Positions 1 to 8,458 of a stretch of DNA of 64,000 bases are shown here, piece after piece. Each line of letters begins with the position of its first letter. Position 1 is the first letter of the stretch. Made by a program: the position numbers and the translations under genes. The stretch is from Roseibium album (GTDB lineage: Bacteria > Pseudomonadota > Alphaproteobacteria > Rhizobiales > Stappiaceae): the NCBI GenBank assembly GCA_001404055.1, contig CXTY01000008.1:1-64000 (forward strand), given 5' to 3'. Under the pieces are notes generated by a model that saw only the letters and a list, made by a program, of their open reading frames with translations, was not told the DNA's origin and searched no databases.

Positions 1-70
1 TACGGACGAAGTGGTGACGACTTTCTGAAGCTTGTCCTGCATCCAGAAAGTCGTCACCACTTCGTCCGTA
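1..70. repeat. perfect 27-bp inverted repeat at window edge
   Basis: Bases 1-27 are the exact reverse complement of bases 44-70, with a 16-base loop between them. The right arm is in frame with the RTX protease gene and encodes one calcium-binding repeat. The left arm reads as an inverted copy of it, and the RTX pattern is lost there. This is seen directly. A fold-back assembly or amplification artefact at a contig end is the likeliest cause; a real inverted duplication is the alternative. Confidence 0.85.
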
Positions 71-1636
71 GATTTTGGACCGAAATTCGGTGCCAGTAAT
101 GACATCGTTTTTCGAAGTGCCGACTAGTTTGAGAAGGTCATTGTTAATAAGTGAAATTGACCGCAACATTTGACCATCGTCGAAGACAAACAGTTCAATG
201 CCCTGGGCTTGGTCTGCCAAGCGAATTTCGCCGGAAGATCCTGAGCTGTTCCAGCCAAGGTTCAAAGTTGTTCCCCAAGACCTGTTGGGTCCGTAATTGG
301 TTGTGGAAATCACAAGGTCGAACAAAGACAGATCGAGCAATTTTACCTTGTCGGTGCCATTGGTTTCCTCGACGAAAACCTTTCCGTTATGTCGGAAGTA
401 ATGGTAGGTATCGTTACCATTGCCACCGAAAAGATATTGCCAATTGCCGTTGCCGGCACCCGCATCAAGCGTGTCGTTGCCGCCACCGCCCTCGAGCCTA
501 TCAGCCCCGTTGAGACCTGACAGGACATCATTGCCGTAATTTCCATAGAGTCGATCGTCACCAGCCCCCCCCCTCAGCACATTATTCCCGGCATTCCCCA
601 CCAACACATCATTCCCACTCCCCCCAATCGCGTTCTCGATCACCGTCCCACGAGAGATGATTAAGTTCCCCGTATACCCACGCACACTGGAGATCGCTTC
701 TTCGCGTAGATCGATGGTCTGGTTGGCTGAAGTGTTGCTGAAGTCGAAGGTGTCGGTCCCGCCATCATCAACAACCGTATAGGTGATATAGCTGTTCATG
801 CCGCTTATTTGCTGCATGAGGTCGCCGGAGTTGGCGTTGTCGCCGTAGGTGGTGTTGCCGGTGCGGGTGGTGCCGAGGTTTCCGTAGAGATTGCGGATGG
901 CGATGATGTCTGCCACTTGCGGCGTGATGGCGTAGACGTAGCTGGCGTCGATGGATGTGTTTTCGTATTGGCTGAAATACGACATGACAGACGCTTGCCA
1001 GGAGTCGTTGGCGTAGTGGTTGTCGACGCCGTAAGTTGCTGAACCGTTGTAGTTGCCGGCGTGTCCTAATCCCAGTGCGTGACCGATTTCATGGATGTAG
1101 GTCTGGAAGGAATAGGTGTTCAGGCCTGTGCCGTAATAATCTACCCAGCCTGTGCCGACATTGACATAGCTATAGGTGATGTTCGAGCCGCTGCGGGACG
1201 ACCAGCTGTAAGCGCTCCAGGCATCGGTGTCGTCAAAGACGATCTGGGCGCCACCGGATGTATAAGAAAAATTCAAACCGGTCGCGTCGGACCAAAGGTC
1301 GAGTGCGTCGCGCGCCAGGTTCTGGGCAGCTGAGGTGAGGCCGGTGATATTGACAGATATTGTCCCACCTACGCCAACGTTGAAGGCCCGCGCGGTTCCA
1401 CCCCAGAAGGTATTGGTCAGCTGGTAGGCAATCTGGTCGTTCGTAAAGGTCGGCGCGGCAGCTTGAACTGCGTCGGCATCGTTCGCATCGTTTGCTACGG
1501 CCTGGCTGCAGGAAAAACCTGCGACAATCGGTAAGTCCTGGTTACGTCCTGTTGCGAGGCAAAGTGTGCACACGTATTCAGTTCCTCGTCCCTGGCCTTG
1601 GGCGTGTTTGAGTGGTTTCGCCAGCCTGAAGTCCAT
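1..1636 (-). CDS. serralysin-type RTX zinc metalloprotease (M10), 3' truncated
   Basis: Secreted zinc endopeptidase of the serralysin/M10 family, probably exported by a type I system, because there is no Sec signal peptide at the N terminus. The open frame from ATG at 1636 runs 545 codons to the window edge without a stop. The extended zinc motif HEIGHALGLGH lies at about residues 182-192, and the Met-turn (SVMSYF) has its Met at about 218. From about residue 330 there are glycine/aspartate nonapeptide repeats of the GGxGxD type that bind calcium. The last repeat is interrupted by the inverted repeat at 1-70, so the C-terminal secretion signal is missing. No type I exporter genes are nearby. 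No clear Shine-Dalgarno precedes the ATG, so the start is less certain than the family. Confidence 0.9.
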   Translation of the reverse strand, partial: MDFRLAKPLKHAQGQGRGTEYVCTLCLATGRNQDLPIVAGFSCSQAVANDANDADAVQAAAPTFTNDQIAYQLTNTFWGGTARAFNVGVGGTISVNITGLTSAAQNLARDALDLWSDATGLNFSYTSGGAQIVFDDTDAWSAYSWSSRSGSNITYSYVNVGTGWVDYYGTGLNTYSFQTYIHEIGHALGLGHAGNYNGSATYGVDNHYANDSWQASVMSYFSQYENTSIDASYVYAITPQVADIIAIRNLYGNLGTTRTGNTTYGDNANSGDLMQQISGMNSYITYTVVDDGGTDTFDFSNTSANQTIDLREEAISSVRGYTGNLIISRGTVIENAIGGSGNDVLVGNAGNNVLRGGAGDDRLYGNYGNDVLSGLNGADRLEGGGGNDTLDAGAGNGNWQYLFGGNGNDTYHYFRHNGKVFVEETNGTDKVKLLDLSLFDLVISTTNYGPNRSWGTTLNLGWNSSGSSGEIRLADQAQGIELFVFDDGQMLRSISLINNDLLKLVGTSKNDVITGTEFRSKIYGRSGDDFLDAGQASESRHHFVR

Positions 1637-2062
1637 CAAAACGCTAAGAAAACTAGCGCAAGCTTAAGTCAGCCGGGAAACCTGTTTTATTGATACAAAA
1701 TACCTAGTCCCGCGCACGAACTCTATGGCTTTGCTGAGAAACCATGAGTCTGTGTTTAGGGGTTGCTAGTTTTGTCTTGCCAATTTTAATTAATAGTGAA
1801 GGCCAAATTTAGTGCGCACGGCTTTTTGCCCAGAAAAACAGTGCCTAATTCTGAAGAGCAAGAAGCTTTCCAGCACTGTCCTGTCAGCTCAAATCGAATT
1901 TTTGTTTGTAGGATCAGCCGGGTAGGGTGTTTCCGCCGCGCAAATGCTGGGTGTATTGGAAGCGCTAATTCTAGTTGGGGATCTAAAAAGGGCGATCATC
2001 CGCCCTCATAAAAATCCTTTTGATATCTCATCAAAAGGGTGGTTGGAGCCAATTTTGCCCCT
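1637..2062. other. intergenic region between protease and kdgK
   Basis: These 426 bases hold no convincing gene. A short open frame at 1796-2011 has no recognisable domain and no good ribosome site. The right part carries two hairpins downstream of kdgK, one of them a good terminator. The left part must hold the protease promoter, which I could not identify. A small hairpin (arms 1642-1646 and 1654-1658) lies just upstream of the protease ATG. Confidence 0.5.
1984..2038 (-). terminator. Rho-independent terminator of the GntR-kdgK operon
   Basis: Read on the minus strand, a GC-rich stem (2001-2005 with 1990-1994, six-base loop) is followed by five Ts at 1989-1985. A second perfect 9-bp stem (2016-2024 with 2030-2038, five-base loop) precedes it. 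Together they close the minus-strand operon that ends at 2063. Confidence 0.75.
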
Positions 2063-3001
2063 TCAAGCCCTCAATGCTGCCTTTTCGCGAATCAATCCCA
2101 GTTTCGAGACCGGAACCAAGGCTCCGCGGTGGGCAACGACGTGGCGGGCGAGGGCGCAGCCGGCGCGGACGGCGTCGCGCAGGCGGTTGCGTTCCAGGTA
2201 GTCGACGATGAAGGCCGCGTTGAAGCTGTCGCCGGCTGCTGTCGTGTCGACAATGTCCGTGGCTGCTTCGGGTTGAAACTGAAACTTGTCACCGTCAAAG
2301 GCTTTGACGACCACCGGTTCGGCGCCATTCTTGACGACCGCAATCCGGGTGCCGGCTTCCAGGTATCGATCAGCGGTTTTCAGCGGGCCTTCGTCGCCGA
2401 AAATGGCTGCTTCATCCTCAAAAGACGGAAGAACGATGCTGGCCAGGGCTGCTGACTTCATCGTCCAGCGTTTCATTTGGTCTGCATCGTCCCACAGCCT
2501 TGGGCGAAGGTTCGGATCAAAAATGATTTCTGCGCCGTGCCGTGAAAGGTCTTTCAGTTTTTCAAGCAGCTTGTTGCGCCCGTTCTCAGGCAGAATGGCC
2601 ATGGTTATTCCAGAAAAATAAACAGTGTCTCCGGCCAGTACCTGGGGCATGCTGTCCAGATGCTCCGCCAAGTGCCGCGCTGCAGATGCTGAGCGCCAAT
2701 ATTGAAAACTTCTTTCGCCGCTATCCAGCAGGATCATGTAGAGGCCAGCATTGGTGCCGGTGATTTTGGCCATATGGGTATCGATGCCGGCATCCTGCAT
2801 GAAGGCAACCATTTGGCAGGACTGTTCGTCGTCGCCCACAGCACTGAAATAGGAGACTTCCAACAGGTCGGAGGTTGCCAGTTGGCGGGCATACCAGGCG
2901 GTGTTGAAGGTATCGCCAGCATAGCCAACCGAATAATCCCCGTCGTTGCTTGGGGACAATTCGATCATGCACTCACCGATTGCGAGAAGGCGACGGGCCA
3001 T
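2063..3001 (-). CDS. kdgK: 2-keto-3-deoxygluconate kinase
   Basis: Cytoplasmic PfkB/ribokinase-family sugar kinase that phosphorylates 2-keto-3-deoxy-D-gluconate (KDG) to KDPG, the Entner-Doudoroff aldolase substrate. The 312 residues have the N-terminal family start (AIGECMIELS) and the glycine-rich substrate region near residues 25-35. The C-terminal PfkB signature DTTAAGDSFNAAF carries the catalytic Asp of the ATP/substrate site. It lies two bases downstream of the GntR regulator gene, so the two are almost certainly cotranscribed. Its role follows from the divergent uronate operon, where both the UxuA and the KduD branches end in KDG. No KDPG aldolase gene is in the window. Confidence 0.93.
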   Translation of the reverse strand: MARRLLAIGECMIELSPSNDGDYSVGYAGDTFNTAWYARQLATSDLLEVSYFSAVGDDEQSCQMVAFMQDAGIDTHMAKITGTNAGLYMILLDSGERSFQYWRSASAARHLAEHLDSMPQVLAGDTVYFSGITMAILPENGRNKLLEKLKDLSRHGAEIIFDPNLRPRLWDDADQMKRWTMKSAALASIVLPSFEDEAAIFGDEGPLKTADRYLEAGTRIAVVKNGAEPVVVKAFDGDKFQFQPEAATDIVDTTAAGDSFNAAFIVDYLERNRLRDAVRAGCALARHVVAHRGALVPVSKLGLIREKAALRA

Positions 3002-3003
3002 GG

Positions 3004-3699
3004 TTACTCCTGAAAATTTTCGGGTTTTTCAGCGCTGATTTGCGCCAGAATGCGCTCGATGCGCCCAAGGTGTTCTTTCAATGTGGCTTCGAGCTGAGAT
3101 TTTTGACCACTTCGAAGAGCTGCAATCAGCTCGAGGTGGTCATCATATGCCCTTTGCGCAGCGCCGATCGTTAGCGAAATAAAGCGCACGCGGTCCATGT
3201 GGACCTTTTGTTCCTTTATGAGCGTCCACACGTGCTTGTGCCCTGCAATCTTGCAAATCCGGCAATGGAGATCGTCGTCCAGCGTGTGGAACAGTTTCTG
3301 ATCATTGGCCTCGATCGCAGCGCTTTGTTCCTTAAGAAGATCTTCAAGGTCACAGATCTGTTCCTCGGTGATCACTTCCATCGCGGCTGTCCAGCACGCG
3401 GTTTCAAGCGCGATACGCACAAAGCGCGCTCTTAAAACCGCAGCTTTTGAGATCTTGGAAATCACCGTTGCGCGCTGTGGCCGAATCAAAAGGAAGCCAA
3501 GCTGGGACAGGCGAAAGAATGCGTCTCGTACCGGCTGCCTTGATACGCCTAGCGCCTTTGCGACGTCAGCTTCCGACACTTTTGTCCCTGGCGGCAGCTC
3601 AAGTGACAGTATCTGCTGGTGTAATTCCGCAAAAATAGTATCTGCGACCGAAGGGATCTTCAGTGGTTCCAGCGCTTTCAGTGCACCGCTGTCTGACAT
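3004..3699 (-). CDS. GntR/FCD-family transcriptional regulator of uronate catabolism
   Basis: DNA-binding repressor-type protein of 231 residues. An N-terminal GntR winged helix covers about residues 15-80 (helix-turn-helix with VSRQPVRDAF), followed by an all-helical FCD effector domain with the Asp/His pattern (TLDDDLHCRIC, later DDHLELI) that usually binds a metal and a small acid. It is the first gene of the kdgK operon and is divergent from the uxaC operon. The intergenic region holds CTAG-centred inverted repeats suited to a dimeric GntR protein. By family precedent (UxuR, ExuR, KdgR-like GntR proteins) the effector is likely a hexuronate or KDG; this is inferred. Confidence 0.88.
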   Translation of the reverse strand: MSDSGALKALEPLKIPSVADTIFAELHQQILSLELPPGTKVSEADVAKALGVSRQPVRDAFFRLSQLGFLLIRPQRATVISKISKAAVLRARFVRIALETACWTAAMEVITEEQICDLEDLLKEQSAAIEANDQKLFHTLDDDLHCRICKIAGHKHVWTLIKEQKVHMDRVRFISLTIGAAQRAYDDHLELIAALRSGQKSQLEATLKEHLGRIERILAQISAEKPENFQE

Positions 3700-3720
3700 T
3701 AGGCGGCCTCCCTTGACTTT

Positions 3721-3767
3721 TCTAGTAAACTAGCATATCAGTTTGCTAGTGGCAAATATAACTAGCA
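3721..3767. promoter_or_regulatory. CTAG-centred operator array between GntR gene and uxaC
   Basis: Four CTAG cores occur at 3722, 3730, 3746 and 3762. ACTAGC (3729-3734) pairs with GCTAGT (3745-3750), and TGCTAGT (3744-3750) pairs with ACTAGCA (3761-3767). The repeats sit in the 94-base divergent promoter region and are spaced 8 or 16 bases apart. They are the best candidate binding sites for the adjacent GntR regulator acting on both transcripts. Confidence 0.65.
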
Positions 3768-3793
3768 GCAAATAAGCTACAGGGCAGACTACG

Positions 3794-5236
3794 ATGACAC
3801 TCCAGATAACGGTAGCCCCCAAAAACTCGAAAAGTGAGTACTTCGCTGACCGCCTTTTCCCTCAGGAGGCCAGGCCGCGACAGCTTGCACGCGAGCTTTA
3901 TCTTGCCATCAAGAACCTGCCGATTGTCAGTCCTCACGGCCATACGGATCCGAGATGGTTTGCAGAAGACGAAGCGTTTGCTGATCCATCGCAGCTTTTC
4001 ATCGTCCCTGACCATTATGTGTTCCGCATGTTGTTCTCGCAGGGCATAGATCTGAGTGCTCTGGGTGTTCCCAGAGAAGACGGGGGCTGGACGGAAACCG
4101 ACAGCCGCAAGATCTGGCGCATCTTTGCAGAAAACTTTCACCTGTTTCGGGGTACGCCGTCGCGGATGTGGCTGGATCATGCCTTCGAGGAGGTTTTTGG
4201 CTGGGACAAGCGGCTGGAGGCGGATAACGCAGATGAAGCCTATGATCACATTGCCGATTGCCTGAAGCGTCCGGAATTCCGTCCAAGAGCGCTTTATGAC
4301 CGTTTCAATATCGAAGTCCTCGCAACCACCGAATCTCCCCTCGATGATCTGAAATGGCACAAGCAAATCAGAGACAGTGAGTGGGACGGCAGGGTGATTA
4401 CCGCGTACCGCCCAGACCCTGTTGTTGACCCTGATTTTGAAGGCTTTCAGGCGAATATCGAGAAGTTTGGTGAGTTGACCGGTGAGGACACCGAAACCTG
4501 GAATGGGTATTTGAACGCCCATCGATCCCGGCGGGAATATTTCAAATCGTTCGGGGCAACCTCAACGGACCATGGGCACCCAACGGCACGGACCGAAAAT
4601 CTCTCTACCAGTCAGGCCGAGGACCTTTATCACAAGGCCCTGAAAGGGATCTGTACCTCCGAAGAAGCGGAAATGTTCCGCGGTCACATGTTGACCGAAA
4701 TGGCCAGGATGAGCCTTGAAGATGAGCTGGTTCTGCAAATTCATCCGGGCAGCCATCGCAATCACTCGCAAGGAATTTTGAGTGCTTTTGGCCGTGACAA
4801 GGGTTTCGATATCCCGACGCAGACCAATTATGTCCAGGCGCTCAAGCCATTGCTTGACGCGGTCGGTCTGGAAAAGAAACTCAGCATCATTCTCTTCACA
4901 TTGGATGAGACTTCCTATTCTCGGGAGCTGGCGCCACTGGCAGGGGTTTACCCGGCACTCAAGCTCGGCCCGGCCTGGTGGTTCCATGACAGCCCTGAAG
5001 GTATGCGGCGCTTCCGTGAAATGACGACTGAGACGGCGGGTTTTTGTAACACCGTCGGCTTCAACGATGACACGCGTGCATTTTGTTCAATCCCTGCGCG
5101 CCACGACGTCGCGCGCAGGGTTGACTGTGCCCATCTCGCTTTACTCGTTACTTCGGGTCGCTTGGCCGAAGACGAGGCATATGAGGTCGCATTTGACCTC
5201 ACTTACCGGCTTGCACTTGCAGCCTATCGGCTCTGA
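3794..5236 (+). CDS. uxaC: glucuronate (uronate) isomerase
   Basis: Isomerises D-glucuronate to D-fructuronate and D-galacturonate to D-tagaturonate in the cytoplasm (EC 5.3.1.12). The 480 residues match the usual UxaC length. An N-terminal amidohydrolase-fold metal site is seen in [11 protein letters not shown] (about residues 45-55), with further family segments FRMLFSQG and [10 protein letters not shown]. It opens the nine-gene catabolic operon and is followed after 25 bases by the TRAP binding protein. The product is reduced by UxuB and dehydrated by UxuA, both encoded downstream. No tagaturonate reductase (UxaB) or altronate dehydratase (UxaA) gene is here, so the glucuronate branch is the one completed in this locus. 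Confidence 0.95.
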   Translation: MTLQITVAPKNSKSEYFADRLFPQEARPRQLARELYLAIKNLPIVSPHGHTDPRWFAEDEAFADPSQLFIVPDHYVFRMLFSQGIDLSALGVPREDGGWTETDSRKIWRIFAENFHLFRGTPSRMWLDHAFEEVFGWDKRLEADNADEAYDHIADCLKRPEFRPRALYDRFNIEVLATTESPLDDLKWHKQIRDSEWDGRVITAYRPDPVVDPDFEGFQANIEKFGELTGEDTETWNGYLNAHRSRREYFKSFGATSTDHGHPTARTENLSTSQAEDLYHKALKGICTSEEAEMFRGHMLTEMARMSLEDELVLQIHPGSHRNHSQGILSAFGRDKGFDIPTQTNYVQALKPLLDAVGLEKKLSIILFTLDETSYSRELAPLAGVYPALKLGPAWWFHDSPEGMRRFREMTTETAGFCNTVGFNDDTRAFCSIPARHDVARRVDCAHLALLVTSGRLAEDEAYEVAFDLTYRLALAAYRL

Positions 5237-5261
5237 CGAGCCATTCTCTCGGGAGGAAACT

Positions 5262-6242
5262 ATGAACGTATTGAAGTCCCTTGCGGTATCGCTTTTGGCT
5301 ACCGCTGCTTTCACAACCGCCGCTGCGGCATGTGAAGTGACATTGAAGTCTTCTGACACGCACCCGGACGGGTATCCGACGGTTGAAGCGGTCAAGCATA
5401 TGGGCAAGCTGCTGGAAGAGCGGACTGGTGGAAAGATCTGTGTTGAAGTCTATCACTCGGCACAGTTGGGCGAGGAAAAGGATACGATCGAGCAGACCAA
5501 GTTTGGCGTTATTGATTTAAACCGCGTCTCCATGGGTCCTTTCAACAACCTGGTTGAAGAAACCAAGGTTGTGTCTCTGCCCTACGTCTTCAAAGGCGTT
5601 GATCACATGCACCGTGTGATGGACGGTCCTGTTGGTGACGATATCCTCAAGGCTTTTGAGCCGCATGGATATGTCGGTCTGGCATTCTTTGATGGCGGTT
5701 CCCGCAGTTTTTATAACAGCGTTAAGCCGATTAAATCGATTGAAGACCTCGATGGCATGAAGGTCCGTGTCATGCAGTCCGACATCTTTGTCGACATGAT
5801 GTCTGCCTTGGGAGCCAACGCAACACCGTTGCCTTATGGTGAAGTTTATTCTTCCATCCAGACTGGTGTTATCGATGGTGCGGAAAACAACTGGCCGTCC
5901 TATGAATCTTCAGGTCACTTTGAAGTCGCAGGCTATTACACGCTCGACGAACACCTGATCGTTCCTGAAGTTCTTGTCATGTCAAAGGCGACTTGGGACA
6001 CTCTCTCCGCAGAAGATCAGGCAACTGTCCGCCAGGCCGCAAGAGACTCTGTTCCGGTCATGCGTGACCTGTGGCAGGCGCGCGAAAAAGCTTCCGAAGA
6101 AAAAGTTCGCGCATCGGGAGTTGAAGTCATCACGGAAATCGACAAGGCACCTTTCATGGCCGCTATGGACAGCGTCTATGAAAAACACGTCACGTCTGAC
6201 AAGCTGAAAGACCTCGTCGCTCGCATCCGTGCGACTGACTAA
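5262..6242 (+). CDS. TRAP transporter substrate-binding protein (DctP family)
   Basis: Periplasmic solute receptor for a TRAP importer, 326 residues. A Sec signal peptide covers residues 1 to about 24 ([20 protein letters not shown], then AAAC). The DctP fold follows, with the ligand-carboxylate region around MKVRVMQS and [10 protein letters not shown], where the conserved Arg usually grips a carboxylate. The start at 5262 is chosen because GGGAGGAAAC lies just upstream and the signal peptide follows at once; an upstream in-frame extension overlaps uxaC and is rejected. Context and the acid-binding fold suggest a hexuronate or unsaturated uronate oligomer as ligand. A hairpin follows the stop codon, consistent with higher expression than the membrane subunits. 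Confidence 0.92.
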   Translation: MNVLKSLAVSLLATAAFTTAAAACEVTLKSSDTHPDGYPTVEAVKHMGKLLEERTGGKICVEVYHSAQLGEEKDTIEQTKFGVIDLNRVSMGPFNNLVEETKVVSLPYVFKGVDHMHRVMDGPVGDDILKAFEPHGYVGLAFFDGGSRSFYNSVKPIKSIEDLDGMKVRVMQSDIFVDMMSALGANATPLPYGEVYSSIQTGVIDGAENNWPSYESSGHFEVAGYYTLDEHLIVPEVLVMSKATWDTLSAEDQATVRQAARDSVPVMRDLWQAREKASEEKVRASGVEVITEIDKAPFMAAMDSVYEKHVTSDKLKDLVARIRATD

Positions 6243-6253
6243 CGACACCTACT

Positions 6254-6278
6254 GCCTGCGGCCACTTTGGTCGCAGGC
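6254..6278 (+). promoter_or_regulatory. hairpin between TRAP receptor and membrane subunit genes
   Basis: An 11-bp stem with one G-T pair (6254-6264 with 6268-6278) lies in the 55-base gap after the receptor gene. It has no strong T run. It may stabilise the upstream mRNA or partly attenuate transcription. Confidence 0.5.
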
Positions 6279-6297
6279 CTGCTTTCGGGGCTAAGAC

Positions 6298-6822
6298 GTG
6301 CAATCCCATTTGATAATCGTCGCGCAAGTGCTGCGCTTTATATCCACGGCAGCCCTTTGGCTTGCCGGTAGTGGTCTCATCCTGATGACGGTCTTTATCT
6401 CCGCACAGGTGTTCATGCGCTATGTCATGAACGACAGCATCGTCTGGAGTGAGCCTGCCTCAGTCATCCTGATGGGATGGTTTATTTTTCTTGGGGCCGC
6501 CGTCGGCATACGAGAGGGTTATCATCTTTCATTTGACGTGCTGCTCTATTTCCTTCCCAAAAGTGTGAAGTTGATCCTGTTCAGCATTTCTGATGCCGTT
6601 GTTGCTGCGTTTGGCGCAGGCATGGCGTGGTTCGGCGCGGAACTCGCGCTATCGGCGTGGGATGTGAAACTACCCTCCCTGGGCATTTCCGGCGCAATAG
6701 ATTTCATGCCACTGGTCGCCGGTGGTTGCCTGATATTTCTATTTTCTCTTGAACGTCTCGTCCAGCGGGCTGCAGGTCAGCCTACCGCTCGATTCGGCGA
6801 AGCCGAGCCGGAGGAGGCTTGA
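6298..6822 (+). CDS. TRAP transporter small permease (DctQ family)
   Basis: Small integral membrane subunit of the TRAP importer, 174 residues, with four predicted membrane helices at about residues 15-37, 50-70, 88-112 and 130-152. The DctQ landmark FMRYVMNDSIVWSEP is present at about 40-55. Translation starts at a GTG (6298). It partners the large permease encoded immediately downstream, whose start lies one base after this stop codon, so the two are translationally coupled. Confidence 0.88.
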   Translation: MQSHLIIVAQVLRFISTAALWLAGSGLILMTVFISAQVFMRYVMNDSIVWSEPASVILMGWFIFLGAAVGIREGYHLSFDVLLYFLPKSVKLILFSISDAVVAAFGAGMAWFGAELALSAWDVKLPSLGISGAIDFMPLVAGGCLIFLFSLERLVQRAAGQPTARFGEAEPEEA

Positions 6823-6823
6823 T

Positions 6824-8104
6824 ATGGAACCTGTTGTTCTTTTCGGCACGTTCACAATCCTGTTGTTGATCGGTACGCCGGTCGCGTTCTGCCTCGGTGC
6901 TGCTTCGCTGGCCACCGTCCTCTATATGGGCTTGCCGCCAGTAATCGTCTTCCAGCGGTTGAATTCCGGCGTATCTGTTTTTGCGCTGATGGCGATCCCG
7001 TTCTTCATTTTTGCCGGTGAACTCATGGTGCGCGGAGATATTGCCCGTCGGCTTGTCGCCTTGGCGGGCGGCGTCGTGGGGCACATGCGCGGCGGACTCG
7101 GCCAAGTGAACATTACCGCTTCTGTGCTCTTCGGCGGAATATCCGGTTCTGCTGCTGCGGATGCGACGGCAATTGGTGGTCTGATGATCCCGCAAATGAA
7201 AGAGAAGGGCTATTCGGTCGAGTACGGCGTCAATGTCACTGTGATGTCGTCGATTATCGCATTGATGCTGCCGCCGTCTCACAACATGATCATCTATTCG
7301 ATCTCCGCCGGCGGGCGGCTTTCCATAGCGGACCTTTTCACCGCGGGCATTATCCCTGGAATGCTGCTGGCAATCGCCTTGATGGTAACTGCCTGGTTTG
7401 TCGCCAGGAAAAACAACTTTCCAACCGATAGTTTCCCGGGGTGGGCGGCTCTCGGGGCGTTGTTTGTCAACGCGGTTCCAGGGCTTCTTCTGATCGGGAT
7501 CATTTTTGGTGGTGTGCGCTCGGGCGTGTTCACAGCGTCGGAAAGTTCCTGCATTGCAGCTGTCTACGCGCTGCTTGTGACGACCCTTGCTTACAGAACA
7601 ATGCATTGGCCTGAATTTGTCGGCGCGACCAAGGCTGCGGTGCGAACCACCGCTATGGTTCTTCTGGTGATTGGGTGTGCCGCGTCATTTGGCTGGCTGC
7701 TCGCTTTCCTGAAAATTCCTGCCGAACTTGTGATTTTCATGAAGTCCGTTTCGGAGAACCCGATTGTCATTCTGCTGATGATCAACATTCTTCTCCTGTT
7801 CCTCGGAACTTTCATGGACATGTCACCGCTGATCGTGATCACGACGCCGATCTTCCTGCCCGTTGCAACGGCGTTCGGGGTCGATCCGGTGCATTTCGGT
7901 GTCATTCTGGTGCTCAACCTGGGGATTGGTCTGTGTACCCCGCCAGTCGGAACTGTTCTTTTCGTCGGCTGTGCCGTCGGCAAGATTTCCGTATGGGATG
8001 CGGTCAGGACTGTCTGGCCCTTCTATGGAGCCGCTGTCTTCACGTTGATACTTGTAACCTACATCCCACAGCTCTCGCTCTGGCTTCCATCGCTGTTCCA
8101 TTGA
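6824..8104 (+). CDS. TRAP transporter large permease (DctM family)
   Basis: Transport-catalysing membrane subunit of 426 residues with about twelve hydrophobic segments, typical of DctM. Family hallmarks include the glycine/serine-rich stretch GGISGSAAADATAIGG (about residues 105-120) and the C-terminal repeat GLCTPPVGTVLFVGC. The start at 6824 follows AGGAGG six to seven bases upstream and keeps the normal N terminus; a 25-codon extension into the small-permease gene is rejected. With the receptor at 5262 it would bring a uronate into the cell, driven by sodium or protons. Confidence 0.92.
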   Translation: MEPVVLFGTFTILLLIGTPVAFCLGAASLATVLYMGLPPVIVFQRLNSGVSVFALMAIPFFIFAGELMVRGDIARRLVALAGGVVGHMRGGLGQVNITASVLFGGISGSAAADATAIGGLMIPQMKEKGYSVEYGVNVTVMSSIIALMLPPSHNMIIYSISAGGRLSIADLFTAGIIPGMLLAIALMVTAWFVARKNNFPTDSFPGWAALGALFVNAVPGLLLIGIIFGGVRSGVFTASESSCIAAVYALLVTTLAYRTMHWPEFVGATKAAVRTTAMVLLVIGCAASFGWLLAFLKIPAELVIFMKSVSENPIVILLMINILLLFLGTFMDMSPLIVITTPIFLPVATAFGVDPVHFGVILVLNLGIGLCTPPVGTVLFVGCAVGKISVWDAVRTVWPFYGAAVFTLILVTYIPQLSLWLPSLFH

Positions 8105-8114
8105 GGTTGACGTT

Positions 8115-8432
8115 ATGTATGTGAAATCCTTTCCGGAGGTAGACGCCGATCCCGGTATTCGCCGCCAGGTTCTGTCTGACAGCGAGGGACTGATGGTCGT
8201 CGCCTTCCGGTTTCAGGAAACCGGTGCCGAAGGCAAGCTCCACAGTCATCCTCATGTTCAATCCACCTATGTCGAGAGCGGCCGGTTTCGCTTCACCATC
8301 AGTGATGAAAGCTTCGAAGTCGGTCCCGGAGACAGCTTCGTGATCCCTTCAAAGGCAGTTCACGGCTGCGTTTGCCTGGAGCCAGGCGACCTGATCGATA
8401 CGTTTACGCCGCGCCGCGACGATTTTCTTTAA
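8115..8432 (+). CDS. kdgF: KdgF-type cupin, 4,5-unsaturated uronate conversion
   Basis: Single-domain cupin of 105 residues. The KdgF family speeds conversion of 4,5-unsaturated galacturonate or glucuronate, the products of polysaccharide lyases, to the linear ketone DKI. Cupin motif 1 is visible as His43-x-His45-x3-Gln49 ending at Gly56, and motif 2 contains His83 after a PSKAVH segment, which gives the usual 3-His/1-Gln metal site. It is immediately upstream of kduI, the next enzyme of that pathway, and this supports KdgF over a generic cupin. The short spacing on both sides (about 10 and 26 bases) shows operon membership. Confidence 0.82.
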   Translation: MYVKSFPEVDADPGIRRQVLSDSEGLMVVAFRFQETGAEGKLHSHPHVQSTYVESGRFRFTISDESFEVGPGDSFVIPSKAVHGCVCLEPGDLIDTFTPRRDDFL

Positions 8433-8458
8433 AACAATCCTGATCCAAGGACCTCTAA

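Noticed and set aside
809..1333. Plus-strand open frames in the protease region
   Set aside because: They are antisense to the zinc-motif region of the metalloprotease and have the low-complexity Val/Gly/Ala composition expected of a shadow frame.
1796..2011. 71-codon plus-strand open frame upstream of kdgK
   Set aside because: No domain, no ribosome site, and its end runs into the kdgK terminator hairpins.
5067..5261. Longer N terminus for the TRAP receptor starting inside uxaC
   Set aside because: The signal peptide and a strong Shine-Dalgarno are at 5262; the extension only reads uxaC in another frame.
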